Numbered from the stretch's first letter, positions 45,996 through 59,160 are shown. The stretch: 64,000 bases of DNA from Dermatemys mawii (GCA_007922305.1 ML677335.1:43598218-43662217); one strand, 5' to 3'. The notes: generated from the sequence alone by a model not told the origin. A program made the numbers and translations.

Positions 45996-47639
45996 TAGAT
46001 TGCAGGCTCCAGCCCTGGAAGCTGTGTGATTTTTTTCTCTCTGCACATCTCTCTCATGGCGCAGTCATTGTTGTATAGAGTCAATGCTGGTTAACTTCAC
46101 TTCTGGGTTCTTTGAGTGCTCGAGAGCCCCATTGGTCTGCGGTGTCATACATTCCTTCTGAGCCTCCGCCAAAGAGCCCTCAGGTCTATCACAGCCCCAG
46201 CTATACAGCCTCACAGCATTGCTTTAAGGACCCAGTAGATTCTATTGACATTTTCAAGGAAGTATTTCCCTTGGTTGTACGGAACACTCCTAAATTCAGC
46301 CATGTTTGACCTGACACCATCTCTTGAGTGGACCACAGCAAAGTTTAAAGCCAGTGTGCTATTAGCATCCTCTATCTTTTACAGTATTTGGGTATTATAG
46401 GGTGGCCCCTTCTGGAGCATGCTTCTGCAGCAGGACTGGCATACCTGGAAAAACTGAGACAGTAAATGCATGCCAACCCTTGTCTTAATAATGCTCTTCC
46501 TTGGAGCCAGTTTATTACCAAAACATAGATCAAATCAAAAATTCCCAAGCATAGTCTATTTCCCACACCCAGCAGATACAGACTGTAAAATTCTATTCGT
46601 CCTAGTGGACATCCCCATCAGCCTTGTTGGAGCCCTTTTGGATTCTACTTTGGTGTGTCCTTATCGGTCCCTCTCTATCCCTCTGCCAGGACAACTTTCC
46701 CAGCCTTTCCAGCTAGAGTGGATCCCCCTTCTTCCTTGGGGAACCCCTACAGCTTCTCTGCTTGAGGAGAATGCTCCCCAGGAGAGCACATCTCATTGTC
46801 CCAGCGCTCTCCCTATTCGCATGGCTGCAGCTCGGCTAGTGGGTTGATCCCTCTGTTCCTCACCTGCCGTCAGTCCCCTCTGGCCCTTCAGGTTTAATTC
46901 TCTGCCTTGGAAGCCAGCCGGCAGCTCCCTCTGCTGCTGACTGTCCTCCAGTCCTGGCTCAGGGACACCAGCCTGCAAAGCCCTCTTGCTGCTCCCTTAC
47001 CTTCCACCTTCTCCCAGGAACTAGCTACAGGTTCCCTGTGGGACTTTGCATCATCTCTGTGGTCTCTGCTCTCTTCCTGTCTGACAGTCTGTGCTCTAAA
47101 GCAACCCCCACATGGGGTAGAGGGTGGGGTCTCACTGCCTCTGTGGTCAGGTGCCCTCTGTTAAGCCTAATTTGGAGACAGCTGATGAGTCACAGGTGCA
47201 TGGCCCTGCTCTGTCTTGAAAAGCCAGAGTCACCTTGTGATAGTGGGATTATGTTCACACAAAGCAAGAATGAGATGATCTTACTGACAACTGTTCTGAA
47301 TTCACCTTGAGCAAAACCAAACCCAGCAGCCCTGAACCCGGATGGACTGTAGGATCCCTGGGGACCTGGGTCTTGCCTTTCTGCAGCTCAGTGTATGAAT
47401 GAGGTCAGTCCCTCCAAAATGATTTTACTTCTAGCTTTGAATGCACTGACTCAAGCACGCAGCATCTGGTGCCGCAGAGCTGCATGCATCTCTACTTTAA
47501 CTAGCCGTGAAGTTAATGAGAGTTAGGCACTGAATCTGCTCAGGCACTTCTTGGACTGACCTGTGGTGTTGGGTGCCCAAATCCCTTTGACATTCTGTCA
47601 GTAAACTTTTATAGTTCCTCACGCTTGATTGTCACCAGA
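45996..47639. other. Non-coding stretch, nothing recognised
   Basis: C/T-rich on the plus strand around 46600-47150, with overlapping frames of 60-125 aa and no domain. Confidence 0.35.
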
Positions 47640-47885
47640 AATGGCTGAAAAAGAGGAACCAAAATATTTTTATGAAAGTGTTAATTTTTCCCCAAATTTG
47701 AAATTTTGATGAGGTGTTTTGTTGAAATTCAAAAAAAATTCTGGATGGCTCAATAGCTGTTTTGAAAAATAAAAAAACCCTGAAAACCTTGACATTTCCC
47801 CATTTTCTTTATTTGACCAAAAATTTGATTAAAATCTTGGGGGGGTGGGGGGAATCAAAATTTGAAAAATGTTGACCACTCCAGT
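47640..47885. repeat. AT-rich dispersed repeat copy
   Basis: 'gaaatggctgaaaaagagg ... aaatttgaaattttgatgagg ... tgacatttccccattttc ... caaaatttgaaaaatgttgaccactcc' shares word content and end motifs with the copies at 18458, 48117 and 53484. Confidence 0.5.
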
Positions 47886-48116
47886 TGTCACCTATATATA
47901 TTGAGCCCTTTTCAGATCAGCTCCTCAGCATCTTGATAATTTTCCTTACTCTTTCAGACTTTTTGCCAATAGCTTGTTACCTTGTTTTCAGACCGGGGAA
48001 AGGCTGGGCTCAGAGTGTGATTCTGCACTAGGCTGACGGACTGGACAGCCTACTACTCCTGCTCTCATTCTTTGCTAAAGATGATTGACTCCCATGTTCA
48101 CAAGTGACTCTGAAGC

Positions 48117-48370
48117 AGAGCTGGTCAGGAAATAGCTTCGTTTCCCTGTTAAATGTTGACACAAAATATTGCCATTTTCATTCAAAAAAATTGTAGAGAT
48201 TTTTGGTGTTTGCCAAAAAAATGGGAAAAATTTCAAAGCAAAGTTTTTGTCTTTCAGAAAGACATTTTGGATGAAAAAATCCTTTTTTTTTTTTTAAGCA
48301 GCTTTTTTTAAAAAACAAACAAACAAATAAACCCTATTTTGATGATGATTTTCTGACCGTTCCTACCATT
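48117..48370. repeat. AT-rich dispersed repeat copy
   Basis: It starts agagctggtcaggaaat and ends near 'ttctgaccgttcctacc', giving weak inverted ends. The interior has a T-run at 48282-48295 and an (AAAC)n run near 48312. Confidence 0.5.
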
Positions 48371-50859
48371 GAGAGATTTTACATGTTTCCATGCTTCTGT
48401 ATATGGGGAGATCAGATTTTTGGGGGCAGTGAATGGTGAGCTCTGTTTGCTGTTCAGGTCAGAGCTGCGGGTGGGATGGGTAGCACAGTCCTAATGGTGG
48501 CATCCTGATCCCACATGTGGCCATGCCCCCTGGTTACTTCCTTCTACACGTCTCCTGGTCCCCCCTTGGGCCAAGAGGGTCTGGGTTCAGTCCTGAGCTT
48601 GCAGGTCAATGGAATGGACATGGATTCTCACAGGATGGTGCCTCCCCCTAGTGGCCAGGTAAACGTTAATATGCAGCTCTTGTGACCTCTTGGGCACTAG
48701 GATGAAAAGCACTTAGGCATGTTTAAAACAGGAACAAATCCCTTATTGGGGAAAGGATGGACTTTACTTACAAGGGGTAAGGACCTGGGGAAAGGGAAAA
48801 AGCAGGGGAGCCAGAGCGAGCAGACAAATGAACAGGCTAAACCCCACCACCGCAAACAACCCACCCTCAAATCAAGTCCCACCCTGTAATAACTGGAGTG
48901 AAAATCCCACACAGGACATAAAAGCAGGTGGGTACACGTCAGAGCTGGTACGCAGATCCTGGTGGTCAGTGTGCGTCTGTTCAGCTTCCTGTGGGGGCTG
49001 ATGGAGCAAAGGTGAATCGGAGCAATATAATAATCAGAGACCTGATGGTGTGGGTGTGCGAGGTGGTGCCCCACATCTTTTTCAAGGCAGGATGAGCCTG
49101 CCCCAGCTGGGCACCCTCTGCTCTGGGCTTTCCTCAACCTAGAGCCCACAAGATGTGGAGGGCAAATGATTCTCCCAGTGGTGAGCCCCACTGCGAAGCA
49201 GGTTGGTCTGATGCCTGCAAACAGGCTGCCACTTCGGCTAACGCTGCGTAGGCCAAAGAAATCCTGGAAGCTGCATGAAGCCTGCCCCGTGAGCCCAGCA
49301 GGAGATGAAGAGATCTGCTGGGCTCCCCAGCCTGAGCGACCTCCCGCAAAGAGGAGAAGGAAGCAGAAGGCTGGACAGCGCTCTCCCCCTGGATGTCAGA
49401 GCAGTTCTCGTTCATCCATGACACCTCAGGCCCAACTGAGAACTCTGGTGTGGATTCAGCCAAGTCAGATTAAACCAGGCATGAGAAGTGTGTCATCTCA
49501 ACAGGCCATCTTCCCTTAGCCTCTTGCATGTGTGTGGAGTTGGGGAGGGCACAAGAGCCACAGCCTATCCCAGACCCTGTGTGTTTGTCAGCATGCCTGT
49601 GTTAGCACAAGCCCTCCTGGAGCTTCCCATGGAGCGGGTGCATCTCTGCTCCATTTCAAACATGGGCCTGGGCTTCAGGGTAATGCCACAGGTGAGATAA
49701 GCCACATTCTTACCTGGGGTGAATAATTCCAGTCATCTTTTAGCATTTGCAGTGCTTGCTGAGCCACCCGGTAGCAGAATGAGGGGCCCTTCCACCACCA
49801 TGGAGGCTGGTTATCTGACACTTGTTGACATTTGCCATTGACTGGCAGAGGCCACACTGCTAAAGTGGGTCATTGCACAGACCCTGTGTGTAGAGGTTGG
49901 CTGTGGATATTCCTTGGCCAGTTTGGAGCCTGTTCAGTAGAGTCCAAAGATGATGTGGCAGGTCAAATCCCAGCAGTCAAATGGCCAGATCAGTGGCTAG
50001 GAAACCATTCCAAGTATTTTTTTAGTCGACCACTCCCCAATCTGGCGGTTGAGACCACAATGGATGCCTTGATGTAAGTCGTGCTCCGGGGTGACTGAAG
50101 ATATCCGTGTACAGTGGGATACCTGGACTGGTGCACAGCTTTTCTGCTAGTCTGGCTGTAGACTCGCTGGGACCAGTGTGTGGAGGAGCTATGTTGAATG
50201 CACTGGAGTTCCATCCAGAAATGGGCACGTCCAAATGAGATCATTAGATGAAACCCACCAGAACTGGAGGCTGGCACCAAGAATGCCAGAGATCTCCATG
50301 AGTGCACAGGATGCCATGGCTCTGGGCTCAGTACTGGCTGCCTGCTGGTTCCTGGATGGAAGTTGCAGTGGTCCTTAACTAATTTGGCCCAAGAGAGATG
50401 GCCAGAACTTGTGTGGGAAACATCCCAGTTTGAAATTTCCTATTGGGAAATTCTGGCTTTCTTCTGGGAAAATTTGAAAGCATTGGACAGCATGGAAGAA
50501 GCTCCCCTTCCCCCACATTGTTACTGGACAAAGTTGGGCGGGGAAACTTTTTTCCTTATGAGACCTGCCTGTGAGAGATCACACCCAGTGAGTGCTGCAT
50601 CTGGAGTTGGTCAAACTGCTCAAGTGGGAATGTCCATCTCACATAACGGAGAGGGCTGCTGAAAGGCACTCTCCAGTATGGGCCCCTCCTCACTTCTAAC
50701 TGGGTTCTGAAATAGCCTGGATTTGTTGATCATCAGGGCCCATGGTGCAGCCCCTCTATTTCGGGAGAGTTGAGACTTTCAGAGACAGAGACTGTGAATT
50801 TTTCTTTGGGGGATGAGGGTTTGGGAGCAGACCCTGTAGCAGGACTGGGATCCTGCAGG
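48371..50859. other. Non-coding stretch; CpG-containing segment at 49190-49420
   Basis: A 117-aa frame at 49166-49519 has a basic run (PPAKRRRKQK) and overlaps frames on the other strand. It shows no domain, so I do not call it a gene. A retroelement Gag-like remnant is possible but unsupported. The rest is unassigned. Confidence 0.3.
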
Positions 50860-51290
50860 TTCCGCAGGGTGGGTAAAATGTACTTTGTTGCAGGCGGGAT
50901 TGGGTTGGGGGAAAAAAGGCAGACTGCATTAATTTGCAGAAAAACACTTTAAATTTAAATATGAAAAGGTTTTAGCGAGGGATAGAAAGATATTTGTGTA
51001 TTATAACAGGAGTTAAGTATTTTTACATGGTTTAAGCAAGATTTTTTTTTTATTCCTTTAGTGGTAAAATTGTCTGAATTCCATTTATATACAATATATT
51101 AACCAACGTTTTTGTTTAGTGGCATGGGGGACTCTCTATCTCTTGTGGGATTTGCAGGATCTAAGGCTTTTGCAGGTTGGAGCAGGATAAAAATGCAAGA
51201 AATAACATGGGAGCAGGTAGGAGAAGGAATTGTGGAGTGGGATGGGAGCGGGATTAAAAAAATCATCTGCGTGCAGGGCTCCACTTTTGA
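50860..51290 (+). repeat. Probable dispersed repeat
   Basis: 'gggtgggtaaaatgtactttgttgcaggcgggattggg ... ctttaaatttaaatatgaaaagg ... atatacaatatattaacc ... gggagcgggatt' looks like a repeat family I vaguely recall, with a central AT-rich and outer G-rich part. The ends are undefined and the class is unknown. Confidence 0.35.
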
Positions 51291-52119
51291 GTAGGTGAGG
51301 ATTGGCTATTTCAGATCTGTGGCTTGGTGTGCCTTGGATAGAGAGAGGCTATGGCTTGGTTGCTGTTGCTGTTTATATCTGAGCTGGGCCAATCTGTCAA
51401 AGCTCCATGGACAGCTGTTCTGTTGTGTGTTGCATGTTGGAATCAAAATAAATATGTAGCATGCATGCCTCTTTCTGCATCCATTACCAATCAGCCTTCA
51501 CTGCTGGCAGCATCACATACAGCTGCTCTCTGGCTTTTAGCTTCTGAGTTTGTCATCCGTTCTTGAGCTAACAATAGCCAAATTTTGCACAGGAGGAGAA
51601 CATGGAGGTGGGGGAAGGGAATACTGCTCGTTACCTCCTCTGATCGTCCTTCCACCCAGCCCCTGTTAGTGTCTCCAAATAAATCAAACCTGTTCCATCG
51701 TATTGCTTGTGTATCAGAGTGATTCACTGTGAAGTGTCACATTCATTTGATAGAGGCAACATCTCTTCATTTTAACACTGGCTGCCATTAGAGGTTGAGG
51801 TAACTTCTCCTTCGTTGCTCTATATCCCTGGAGTACAGTGTTTGTATTTTTAAATATAAGAAAGCACTCTGTCAAAGGCCAGTTCTTGTGTCGCAAGCCA
51901 GAGTGGGACACAGGGTCAGATCAGTGGTCAAAACACATTACATCTTAATACTCACTGTAACCCAATACCTGCAAGTGGCCATAAAAGCACGCTCAAAGCA
52001 TGCTCCCAACATGCCCCAGCACAAAACAGAGCTGAGCAGATCTTGCTGTCTGGCAAATAACTGGCAGGGCTCTTGGCAGCAATACATAATTCAGCATGTA
52101 CTCTTCTAATGAAGACCAG
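51291..52119. other. Non-coding stretch, nothing recognised
   Basis: No feature that I can support. Confidence 0.35.
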
Positions 52120-52375
52120 GACATGCACATGTCTACACTGCTGTGCACATGCACAAACATACCTTCACATCCAGTCATACTCATGTTCACACTTCCTCAC
52201 TCTGCGTACCATGCATGCCTGCTCTCCCCTTCCACTGCTCACAGACCGAACGCCTGTGCTCCCGCTTCCAGACATACCCTCAGATTGCCAGGCTCATGTG
52301 CACACCCCCTCACTGTCTCTCACACACATTGTTGTGCACTGCTTCACACTTGCATGTTCCTTCTCCAGGATGACT
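52120..52375. repeat. Degenerate CA/CT-rich simple sequence
   Basis: The plus strand is dominated by 'cacatgcacaaacata', 'ctcacacacatt' and 'cttcacacttgc' variants, consistent with a decayed (CA)n/(CT)n tract. The overlapping frames of 76-133 aa here are low-complexity products. Confidence 0.5.
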
Positions 52376-52799
52376 CTGCTTAGCAGAAAGAGCCTGGTAA
52401 ATGGACCAGAAGAGCATTTTGACCCTAAACAGAGAGGTTTGGGTCTGCCAAATCAAGAAAGAGGCATCACCTGAGACTGTTATGTGCTCCATGGCTCAGG
52501 CTAGTAGGGGGCATATTGTCAGCTGCTGGAAACTGTGGTTTGCTGGAGGGATGACAATTCACATCTTTCTATTCCCGTGTTATTTGCTATTCAACAGCTA
52601 ATGCTTTGCCTCCCCTTCCTCCTTCGCCTCCTTTGCTCCAGACTCAGAAAGCACCTTTTGACCTGAGCCATTTCTCTTTGCTGGGAAGTGTCACTAGCAG
52701 ATTTTTTAAATTCCAGAAATGTATAGAAATTGCATCGTGATTGATGATGATTAATCATCAGCTGTCATGGTAATCTCCCCCCCTTTGCTTGTCCCTTCT

Positions 52800-52990
52800 C
52801 AGTGCCTTGCACCTAATGATCTCAAAGCACTTTCCAAAGCAGGTATGTGCCACACAGTTATCCTCTCTGTGCATATGTTTCCCATGTTTAAAACGGGGAT
52901 AAGGGAGTTCCTCTGGGTAACACAGCAAGTCGGAGGCTTGGGTGTAAGTGAAATAAGCTCTCCACCTAGAGCAAGGAGAATCATGGGGTC
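52800..52990 (-). repeat. MIR-type SINE, antisense
   Basis: 'gatctcaaagcactttccaaagcaggt' is followed by 'catgtttaaaacggggataagg' and 'ggtaacacagcaagtcggaggcttgggtg', matching the reverse complement of a MIR with its 3' tail. Confidence 0.55.
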
Positions 52991-53483
52991 ACTCAAGACC
53001 ATCAGTTGAAGGAAAGGGTACCAGTGGTCAGGTTGTGTCCAAGGCTGGGGAAGGAATGAGAAGTCCAAGCAATTAACCTTCTGGATGCTTCATTGCCTCA
53101 GGCAGGAGGTACTGCAGGAAATCTCTTCCTCTGCCCTTACTCAGGTTCTCTCAACAAACACAACACTCTTGTCTTCTGGTCTATCAAGGCTGCTGAAGAC
53201 AGAGCTCCATTTGCAAAGACCTCTCTAGTTCTACATTCTGAAGTACTGAGGGACAGGTGTCGTCATTCATTCCCCATTTGGCCAGTCGCACTGGGAGCTG
53301 TGTGCACTGGGACAGGTGATCTCTAAGATGGGATGCTCACACCCAGCTTCCTGCTATCGCAGACGCCCATTGAGAGTGGCTCGGACAGTTGCTGCTCCCA
53401 GACATGGTGTCAAGGCCTTGTCCAGATGCTTGAAGCAGTGTGTTGAACTCGCCTCACCTTCCTGGTAAATGGAGCTCTGAATG
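52991..53483. other. Non-coding stretch
   Basis: Nothing recognised. Confidence 0.35.
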
Positions 53484-53898
53484 GAGCTGGCTGGGAAATG
53501 GAGTTTCCATCTGGTGGAAAATTCTAATACGTTTCGTCCAAAATCAGGAAGAAAAGTTGAAATGTCAACAAGTTTCATAGACTGAAATGTGCTGAAAATA
53601 TTCAATTTGGGATGGTTGAAATGGGAAAAGTTCCCCATTTTTTTGTCTGGGCGCTGCAAGAGGAGCGTTTTCAGACCAAGCTGTCTGTTCCAAAGGAAAC
53701 ATTTTGGGTTTCAGTCAACATTTTTGAAATGAAAATATTTGTTTCATTGAGGAACAATGGCTTAGAATGAAAATCTTGATTTTTTTTTTTGATTTTCCTG
53801 ACAAAACATTTCCTTCAGAATGGGACAGAGTGTTCATTTCAATGATACTATATTTTTCAATGGGAATTTTTCAGCCTAAACCTTCCAAACAGCTCTAA
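53484..53898. repeat. AT-rich dispersed repeat copy, longest
   Basis: It begins ggagctggctgggaaatgg and ends 'ccttccaaacagctct', inverted-like ends. Between them are repeated 'gaaatg', 'gaaaat' and 'cattttt' words. It belongs with the copies at 18458, 47640 and 48117. A DNA-transposon (MITE) origin is plausible but not shown. Confidence 0.5.
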
Positions 53899-54589
53899 TC
53901 CTGCACTAGTCCAGGGAGCCTAGCTCAGCTTTACTCCCTGCAAATGCTGTAATTATGTTTAAGTCCAAGGCAGGATGCAGCCAGGCTCTTGTACAGTGGG
54001 ACGTGCTTTAAAATGGGCTTATATATTCTCTACTATGGCAAGGAACAGCTTTTTAAGATCATGAATTTGAGACTTAGCGCTAGGTTCCCTGAGATGCTAA
54101 TGGATGGCACCTGATTCCAATGGCTGGCCATTCGTCCTGTGTCTCCTTCTGAGGGTTGACATTTGAGTGACTGGTTTTGTTATTGTTGGTTCCTCCCTGC
54201 GCTCTTACTGCTTTTGGCAGGGAGGAATCCGGCACCTTCTGTCATTGCTCTTCAGGGTCTGTGTGGTATTTGCAGAGGGAATAATATCTGTGTCTGTTGG
54301 AAGCTGGGATATTGGAGGCTGATTAGGGAACCCCGTCAAGATGATGATATCGCTAGACAGTGTTTTCCTGCCACTGTTTATTGGAATAGGCCAAATCGAA
54401 CAGATCTGACTCACACAAAACTCTCATTCACTCAATGGGAGCCCTACTGTAAGAGATGAACAAAGAATAATTACAGTAATACATTCAATTGATACAAATA
54501 GTGTGGTGGTTGATTCTGTGAATGTGGCCAGAGAAGTGAGCCCATCTGATTCCCCATATCTGCCACCTATAAGCCAGATTCAAGGCATA
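53899..54589. other. Non-coding stretch, nothing recognised
   Basis: A 98-aa frame at 54163-54459 has no domain. Confidence 0.35.
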
Positions 54590-54780
54590 ATTTAACATTG
54601 AGGGTGGTGGTGGATTTTCCATCACTGACAATAGTAAATCAAGACTGGATTGTCTTTTTGGAGGCGGGGAGATCTGCTCTAGTTCAAACAAGGATTGTTT
54701 GGGGAGAGTTCTTTGGCCTGTGCTGGAGATGCTCTGGAATTAGATGATCACAATGATCCCTTTTGCCCTGGGAGTTTAGG
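54590..54780 (+). repeat. CR1 LINE 3' UTR end
   Basis: 'ggtggtggattttccatcactgacaatagtaaatcaagactggat', 'gatctgctctagttcaaacaagg' and 'tagatgatcacaatgatcccttttgccctggga' are the CR1 3' UTR blocks in sense order. Confidence 0.8.
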
Positions 54781-56374
54781 ACCCTCCCAATGAAATCAGT
54801 GGAGGAATGTTGCACTTGTTATGATGCCCCAGGCTGAGGATTGAGTCCTGGACATCTGAAGGCAGAGGTGTTGCTTACTGACTTTTATACAGACTCCCCA
54901 GACCTGCAGTGGTGCTTCTGAGAGGCTGGCTGATGGCATGGAAACAGTCCCCTCTTTCTGGCTGCCTGCATGTTTTTCCAAGTGAAAATCCTCTGGAGTG
55001 GGTGGGCACTGAACCAAAGCCAGACAGTGATTTGAGTTGAAACCCTCTTGCGATGCTTTGTCCAGGTCTATTAAGGCCATTAATTAAAAGATCCATAGCG
55101 ATGAGGCTCAGGTTTCTAGTCTCAACACATGGAAAACGAAAACAACTGGAGAAATCAGACAGCCACCTTCCCCTGGGGAAAAAGACCATGTATTATTCCC
55201 TAAAGAAAACTTCCTTCGTGCATCCCCTGCTGCAAGGTCAAGTCCAATCTACTCCCCATTAAGTCAATATTTTCCTTGCCTTTTATGGGGGTTCTCTGGT
55301 TCTGCTTGGTAAGTGTCTTACTCTCCCAGCAGTCAGAGCTGGAAAGCCCTGCTTGGTGATACCATCTAGCCCCTACCCCATGGCATGATTGTTCCTTGCG
55401 GTGTCCTGGGTTATTGGGCCCTCCTTGAATAAATGCCTTGGAGCGTGGCAGTAAAGTAGCTATCAGCTGTAACACACTTGCCTGGAGTAGAAGGTCTGAT
55501 CCTGGTCCCCCATTTCCCCACTATCCTTTTCTTTGCAGAGCAGAAGTGGAGGGACTTGCTGTGAAGTGTCCCCCTCCCTCCATGGCACATGAGGGCCCAG
55601 CAGAATTGAAGTGTTTCTGTGTGATTTCCTTTCCCTCTGGATGCAATTACACAGAGGTCTGTCAGCACCAAAGCCGAAATCTGTTCTCTCTTCCCAGCAA
55701 GGAAACATGATCCTTCTGCAAATCCCAGAGAAGAGGCTCAGTGCCAGTCATCCTGCTATTTAGAAATAGAAATGATTTCCAAGATGAACCATGTAAGCAG
55801 CTTCGCCTGCGTTGGCGAGTCTGATACAATCTGAGATCAGGTCCTTATCACTCTCTGGCTTAACTCCTTACACAGCTGAGCGAGCAGGAATTTATGGGCC
55901 AGTACGGTATAGAACACAAGGGGAAACTGAGCCCTTCTCCCCTGCTCAGAATGCTTCCACCATCTGCTGCTGCAACTTCCTCGCTGTTTCCATTTCACCA
56001 TCTACTTATGCCCGCATGCATGGCAGGTTTCATAGGCTGGGGGAAGCTGTGCCTCCCCAAACAGCCAGGCATGGCCCCATCAATGTTCTGGCATCTGCCT
56101 CTCTGTGGCTCCCCCTGTATGGTGGCCCCATCTTGGGCTGGGGCTGCACAGCCTGCCCTCCTGGTACTCTGGGGCTGGGGAGTGCTAGCCTGGGGCAGGG
56201 CTGGGCTGGAGGCTGTGGTGGGGTAGGGGCTCTGGTGGGGGTGGAACCACAGCCATGAGAGGAGCAGAAAATGGGGCCCTTCCAGGCAGGGTCTCCTCCA
56301 TCTGTATAGCTGTCAGCCCCACTGGAGGACAGGAGGTTCCTGGGAGAGCCTGAACCACAGATGTCTTCACATCG
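54781..56374. other. Non-coding stretch, nothing recognised
   Basis: The frames of up to 148 aa at 55812-56258 overlap frames on the other strand with no domain. The region 56100-56260 is G-rich. Confidence 0.35.
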
Positions 56375-57775
56375 GCAGGACCTAATGAAATACATCCTAG
56401 AATACTTCAGGGACTGGCTGAAGAGAGATCTGAGCTATTAGCTATTATCTTTGAGAACTTGTGGAGGACGGGAGAGAGATCATACCAATCTATAAAAAGG
56501 GGAATAAGGACAACCCAGAGAACTGATCAGTCAGCTTAACTTCGGTACCTGAAAAGATAATGAAGCAAATCAATCAATTTGTAATCTCCTAGAAGAAAAT
56601 AAGATAAGCAACATGGATTTGTCAAGAACATACCATGTCAAAACAATTTCATATCATTCTTGACAAGGTGACAAGCCTTGTGGATATGGGATATATAGTT
56701 GTGAGATATCTTGACTGTAGCAAGGCTTTTGATACTGCCCCACATGACCTTCTCCTAAACTAGGGAAATATAGCCTAGATGAACCTGTTATATGGTGGGT
56801 GCACAGACAATTGGAAAAGTGCACTTAGAGCGAAAGAAGCTGGAAGGCCATATTGACTGGGATCCCACAGGGATCTGGCCTGGGTCTGATTCTGTTCAAC
56901 TCTTCAATGATTTGGATAATGGGATAGAGACTACCAAAGTAGGAGTGATTGCCTGCTTTTTGGAGGACAGGATTAGAATTCAAAAGGATCTTAAACTGCA
57001 GAAATGGACTGAAATAAATAGGCTAAAATTCAATAAGGACAAATGCCAAGTAGTAATTATTTCTTCCAAAGTATATCTTCACAAATACAAAATGGGCAAT
57101 GACTGCCTAGGAAGGAGTACTGCAGAAAACTATCAGGGGTTATAGTGGATCACAAACTGAATATGAGCCACCAATGTGCCACTTGCAAAAAAAAGGGAAC
57201 ATCATTCTGAGATGTATTAGGAGTACAGTAAGCATGACAAAGAAGTAATTCTTCTGCTCTACTCTGTGCTGATAAGGCCTCAACTGGAGTGTTGTGTCCA
57301 GTTCTAGGAGCCATATTTCAGGAAAGATGTGGACGAATTGGAGAAAGTCCAGAGAAGAGCACCAAAATCAATAAAGGTCTAGAAAACATGACCGACAATG
57401 AAAAATTGAAAACACTGGGTTTGTTTAGCTTGGAGAAGAAAAGACTGAGGGGGCACATAAGAGTCTTCAGGTATGTAACAGCCTATTATAAAGTAGAGGG
57501 TGATAAATTGTTCTCCTTAACCATTAAGGACAGGACAAAAAAGCAATGGATTTAAATTGCAGCAAGTGAGATTTTAGATTAGTTCAGAAAAACTTCCTAA
57601 CTGTAGTGGTAGTTAAGCACTGGAACAAATTACCTAAGGAGGCTATGGAAACTCCATCACAGAGGCCTGTCAGGGATGGTCTAAATAATACTTTGTCCTG
57701 CCCCTGTCCAAGGAACTAGCCTAGATGACCTATCAAGGTCCCTTCAAGTCCTAAATTTAGATGATTCTGTGAAAG
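56375..57775 (+). pseudogene. CR1 LINE ORF2 (reverse transcriptase part) plus 3' UTR, degenerate
   Basis: The copy runs from within the RT domain ('aatacttcagggactggctgaag', 'cagtcagcttaacttc', 'cttgactgtagcaaggcttttgatactgccccacatgacctt' = DCSKAFDTAPHDL) through 'gggatcccacagggatctgg' (the GIPQGS box, here DPTGIW), then 'attcaataaggacaaatgcc' and the C-terminal region. It ends with 'cctgtcagggatggtctaaataata' and 'gatgattctgtg'. The segment that should hold the FADD active site is missing between 'gagactacc' and 'aaagtaggagtg'. Two fragments remain open (56792-57145 and 57289-57555), broken by stops and shifts. This is the longest retroelement coding remnant in the window and is clearly inactive. 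Confidence 0.88.
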
Positions 57776-59054
57776 AGAAGGTCAGAGTGAATGGTGCTTT
57801 GTCTCACACTTCAGCCAACTCCCTTATCAGCAGCTTGGTAGAGGTGGGCATTACATGAAAAGGTGGAAAGCTGATGTGCTGGTGAAGGGGCTGATGACAA
57901 ATCTGAACAACACACACATTTCTCTCAAGATGCATTTGTACATCTGTTTGGCCTTTTTATGCCTGTTTTTCCTGTGAGCATCATTCAGACATCCAAGCAG
58001 GTGAGTCACCACTTCTCCATGAAGGAGAAAAGTTTACCAGAGAGCTAGATTTCTGACATGTGGCCGTATACATTCAAGGGCTGACTGAGCCTGCCCAGAA
58101 ACATGGGATATCAGTACTCCTTCCCCAAATCATGGGATCCCTCAATGTTCCTTTTACTCTCAATCAGAGGGTATTTCTGAACCCCTCACTCAAATTTTTA
58201 CAGGCCCATACTAAAGTGTATTTTGTTTCTCTGTAGATGCTACAATTTTTTTAGTGTCTAGTTCATCTGTAGGAAATGGAACTCAGACGTCTAAAAAGCT
58301 TTAGAAAATCTGCTTGGTCTTGTATTCAGTTGAATGCTGTGTTGTATTTTAAAGGCTCCTTCGCTTGTCCTGAGGTGAAAGCTGTTTGTCCTATGTTTGT
58401 TTTTTTGGATCCACTTCTACTGGCTAATGTGCAGTTTTAAGATCCGTGCGGAAAACCAGACTGAACCTGCTGCAGCATCCAGGAGACCACCTATTCATTG
58501 TAATGAATAAGAAGCTTTCACAATAAGTTCATTTGGTTTTCTGTAGTTCACATAGGGCATGGTGCTGCCATTTTTGTCTAAACTAGAACTATGGGTGAGG
58601 TTCAAGGACAGCTTGAAGAATGAGTTGTGCTTCCTGATACATTTTCTTCCATTAGCCCTGTGAAACCCCTTTCCTCCTTGCAACTGATAAATGGTGAGAG
58701 GATGGTTTAATGGCTCAGTTCCCCCCCACTCTCAATCTCAGGTTGTACTGCACTTAGTCCATGTTCTTTTTTTGGATCAGGAGAACAATTCCTGATTCCT
58801 AACCAGAAAGTCTTAGACTGTGCTGTTCCTCATTTAAAGAGACTGCGCTATGCTTGTTCAAAAATGTTTCGCAAAAATCCTTGCGTACAGTATAGACTCC
58901 AAGTACCTTAAAGTCAACAAAAAGAACCACAGTAATTTGAATGAGCTTTGGATCTGTCGCCTTGTTTAGATAAAGGGCCATACAACAAAAGAACAAATTT
59001 CATAACAAGTTACAAAACTTGTGGAAAGCCTGACAACTACAGACGCCGATCATA
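57776..59054. other. Non-coding stretch, nothing recognised
   Basis: AT-rich; no supported feature. Confidence 0.35.
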
Positions 59055-59160
59055 TTAGAGTCAGAGTTAAAGGCCAGAAGGGACCACTGTGTCAGAGGCC
59101 ATTAAACACCATCCATTCATCCCCACTCTATGCCTAACTGGAATGACACTAGTAGAAACT
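59055..59160 (-). repeat. CR1 LINE 3' end, antisense
   Basis: 'agagtcagagttaaaggccagaagggaccactgtgtcag' is the reverse complement of the CR1 terminus (ctgg..ggtcccttctggcctt..). The UTR part further right is barely recognisable. Confidence 0.6.

Noticed and set aside
49166..49519. 117-aa basic frame
   Set aside because: I recognise no domain and there is an overlapping frame on the other strand. It is kept only as a remark in the gap entry.
52073..52474. 133-aa His/Ser/Cys-rich frame
   Set aside because: Low-complexity product of a decayed CA/CT-rich tract, open in several frames at once.
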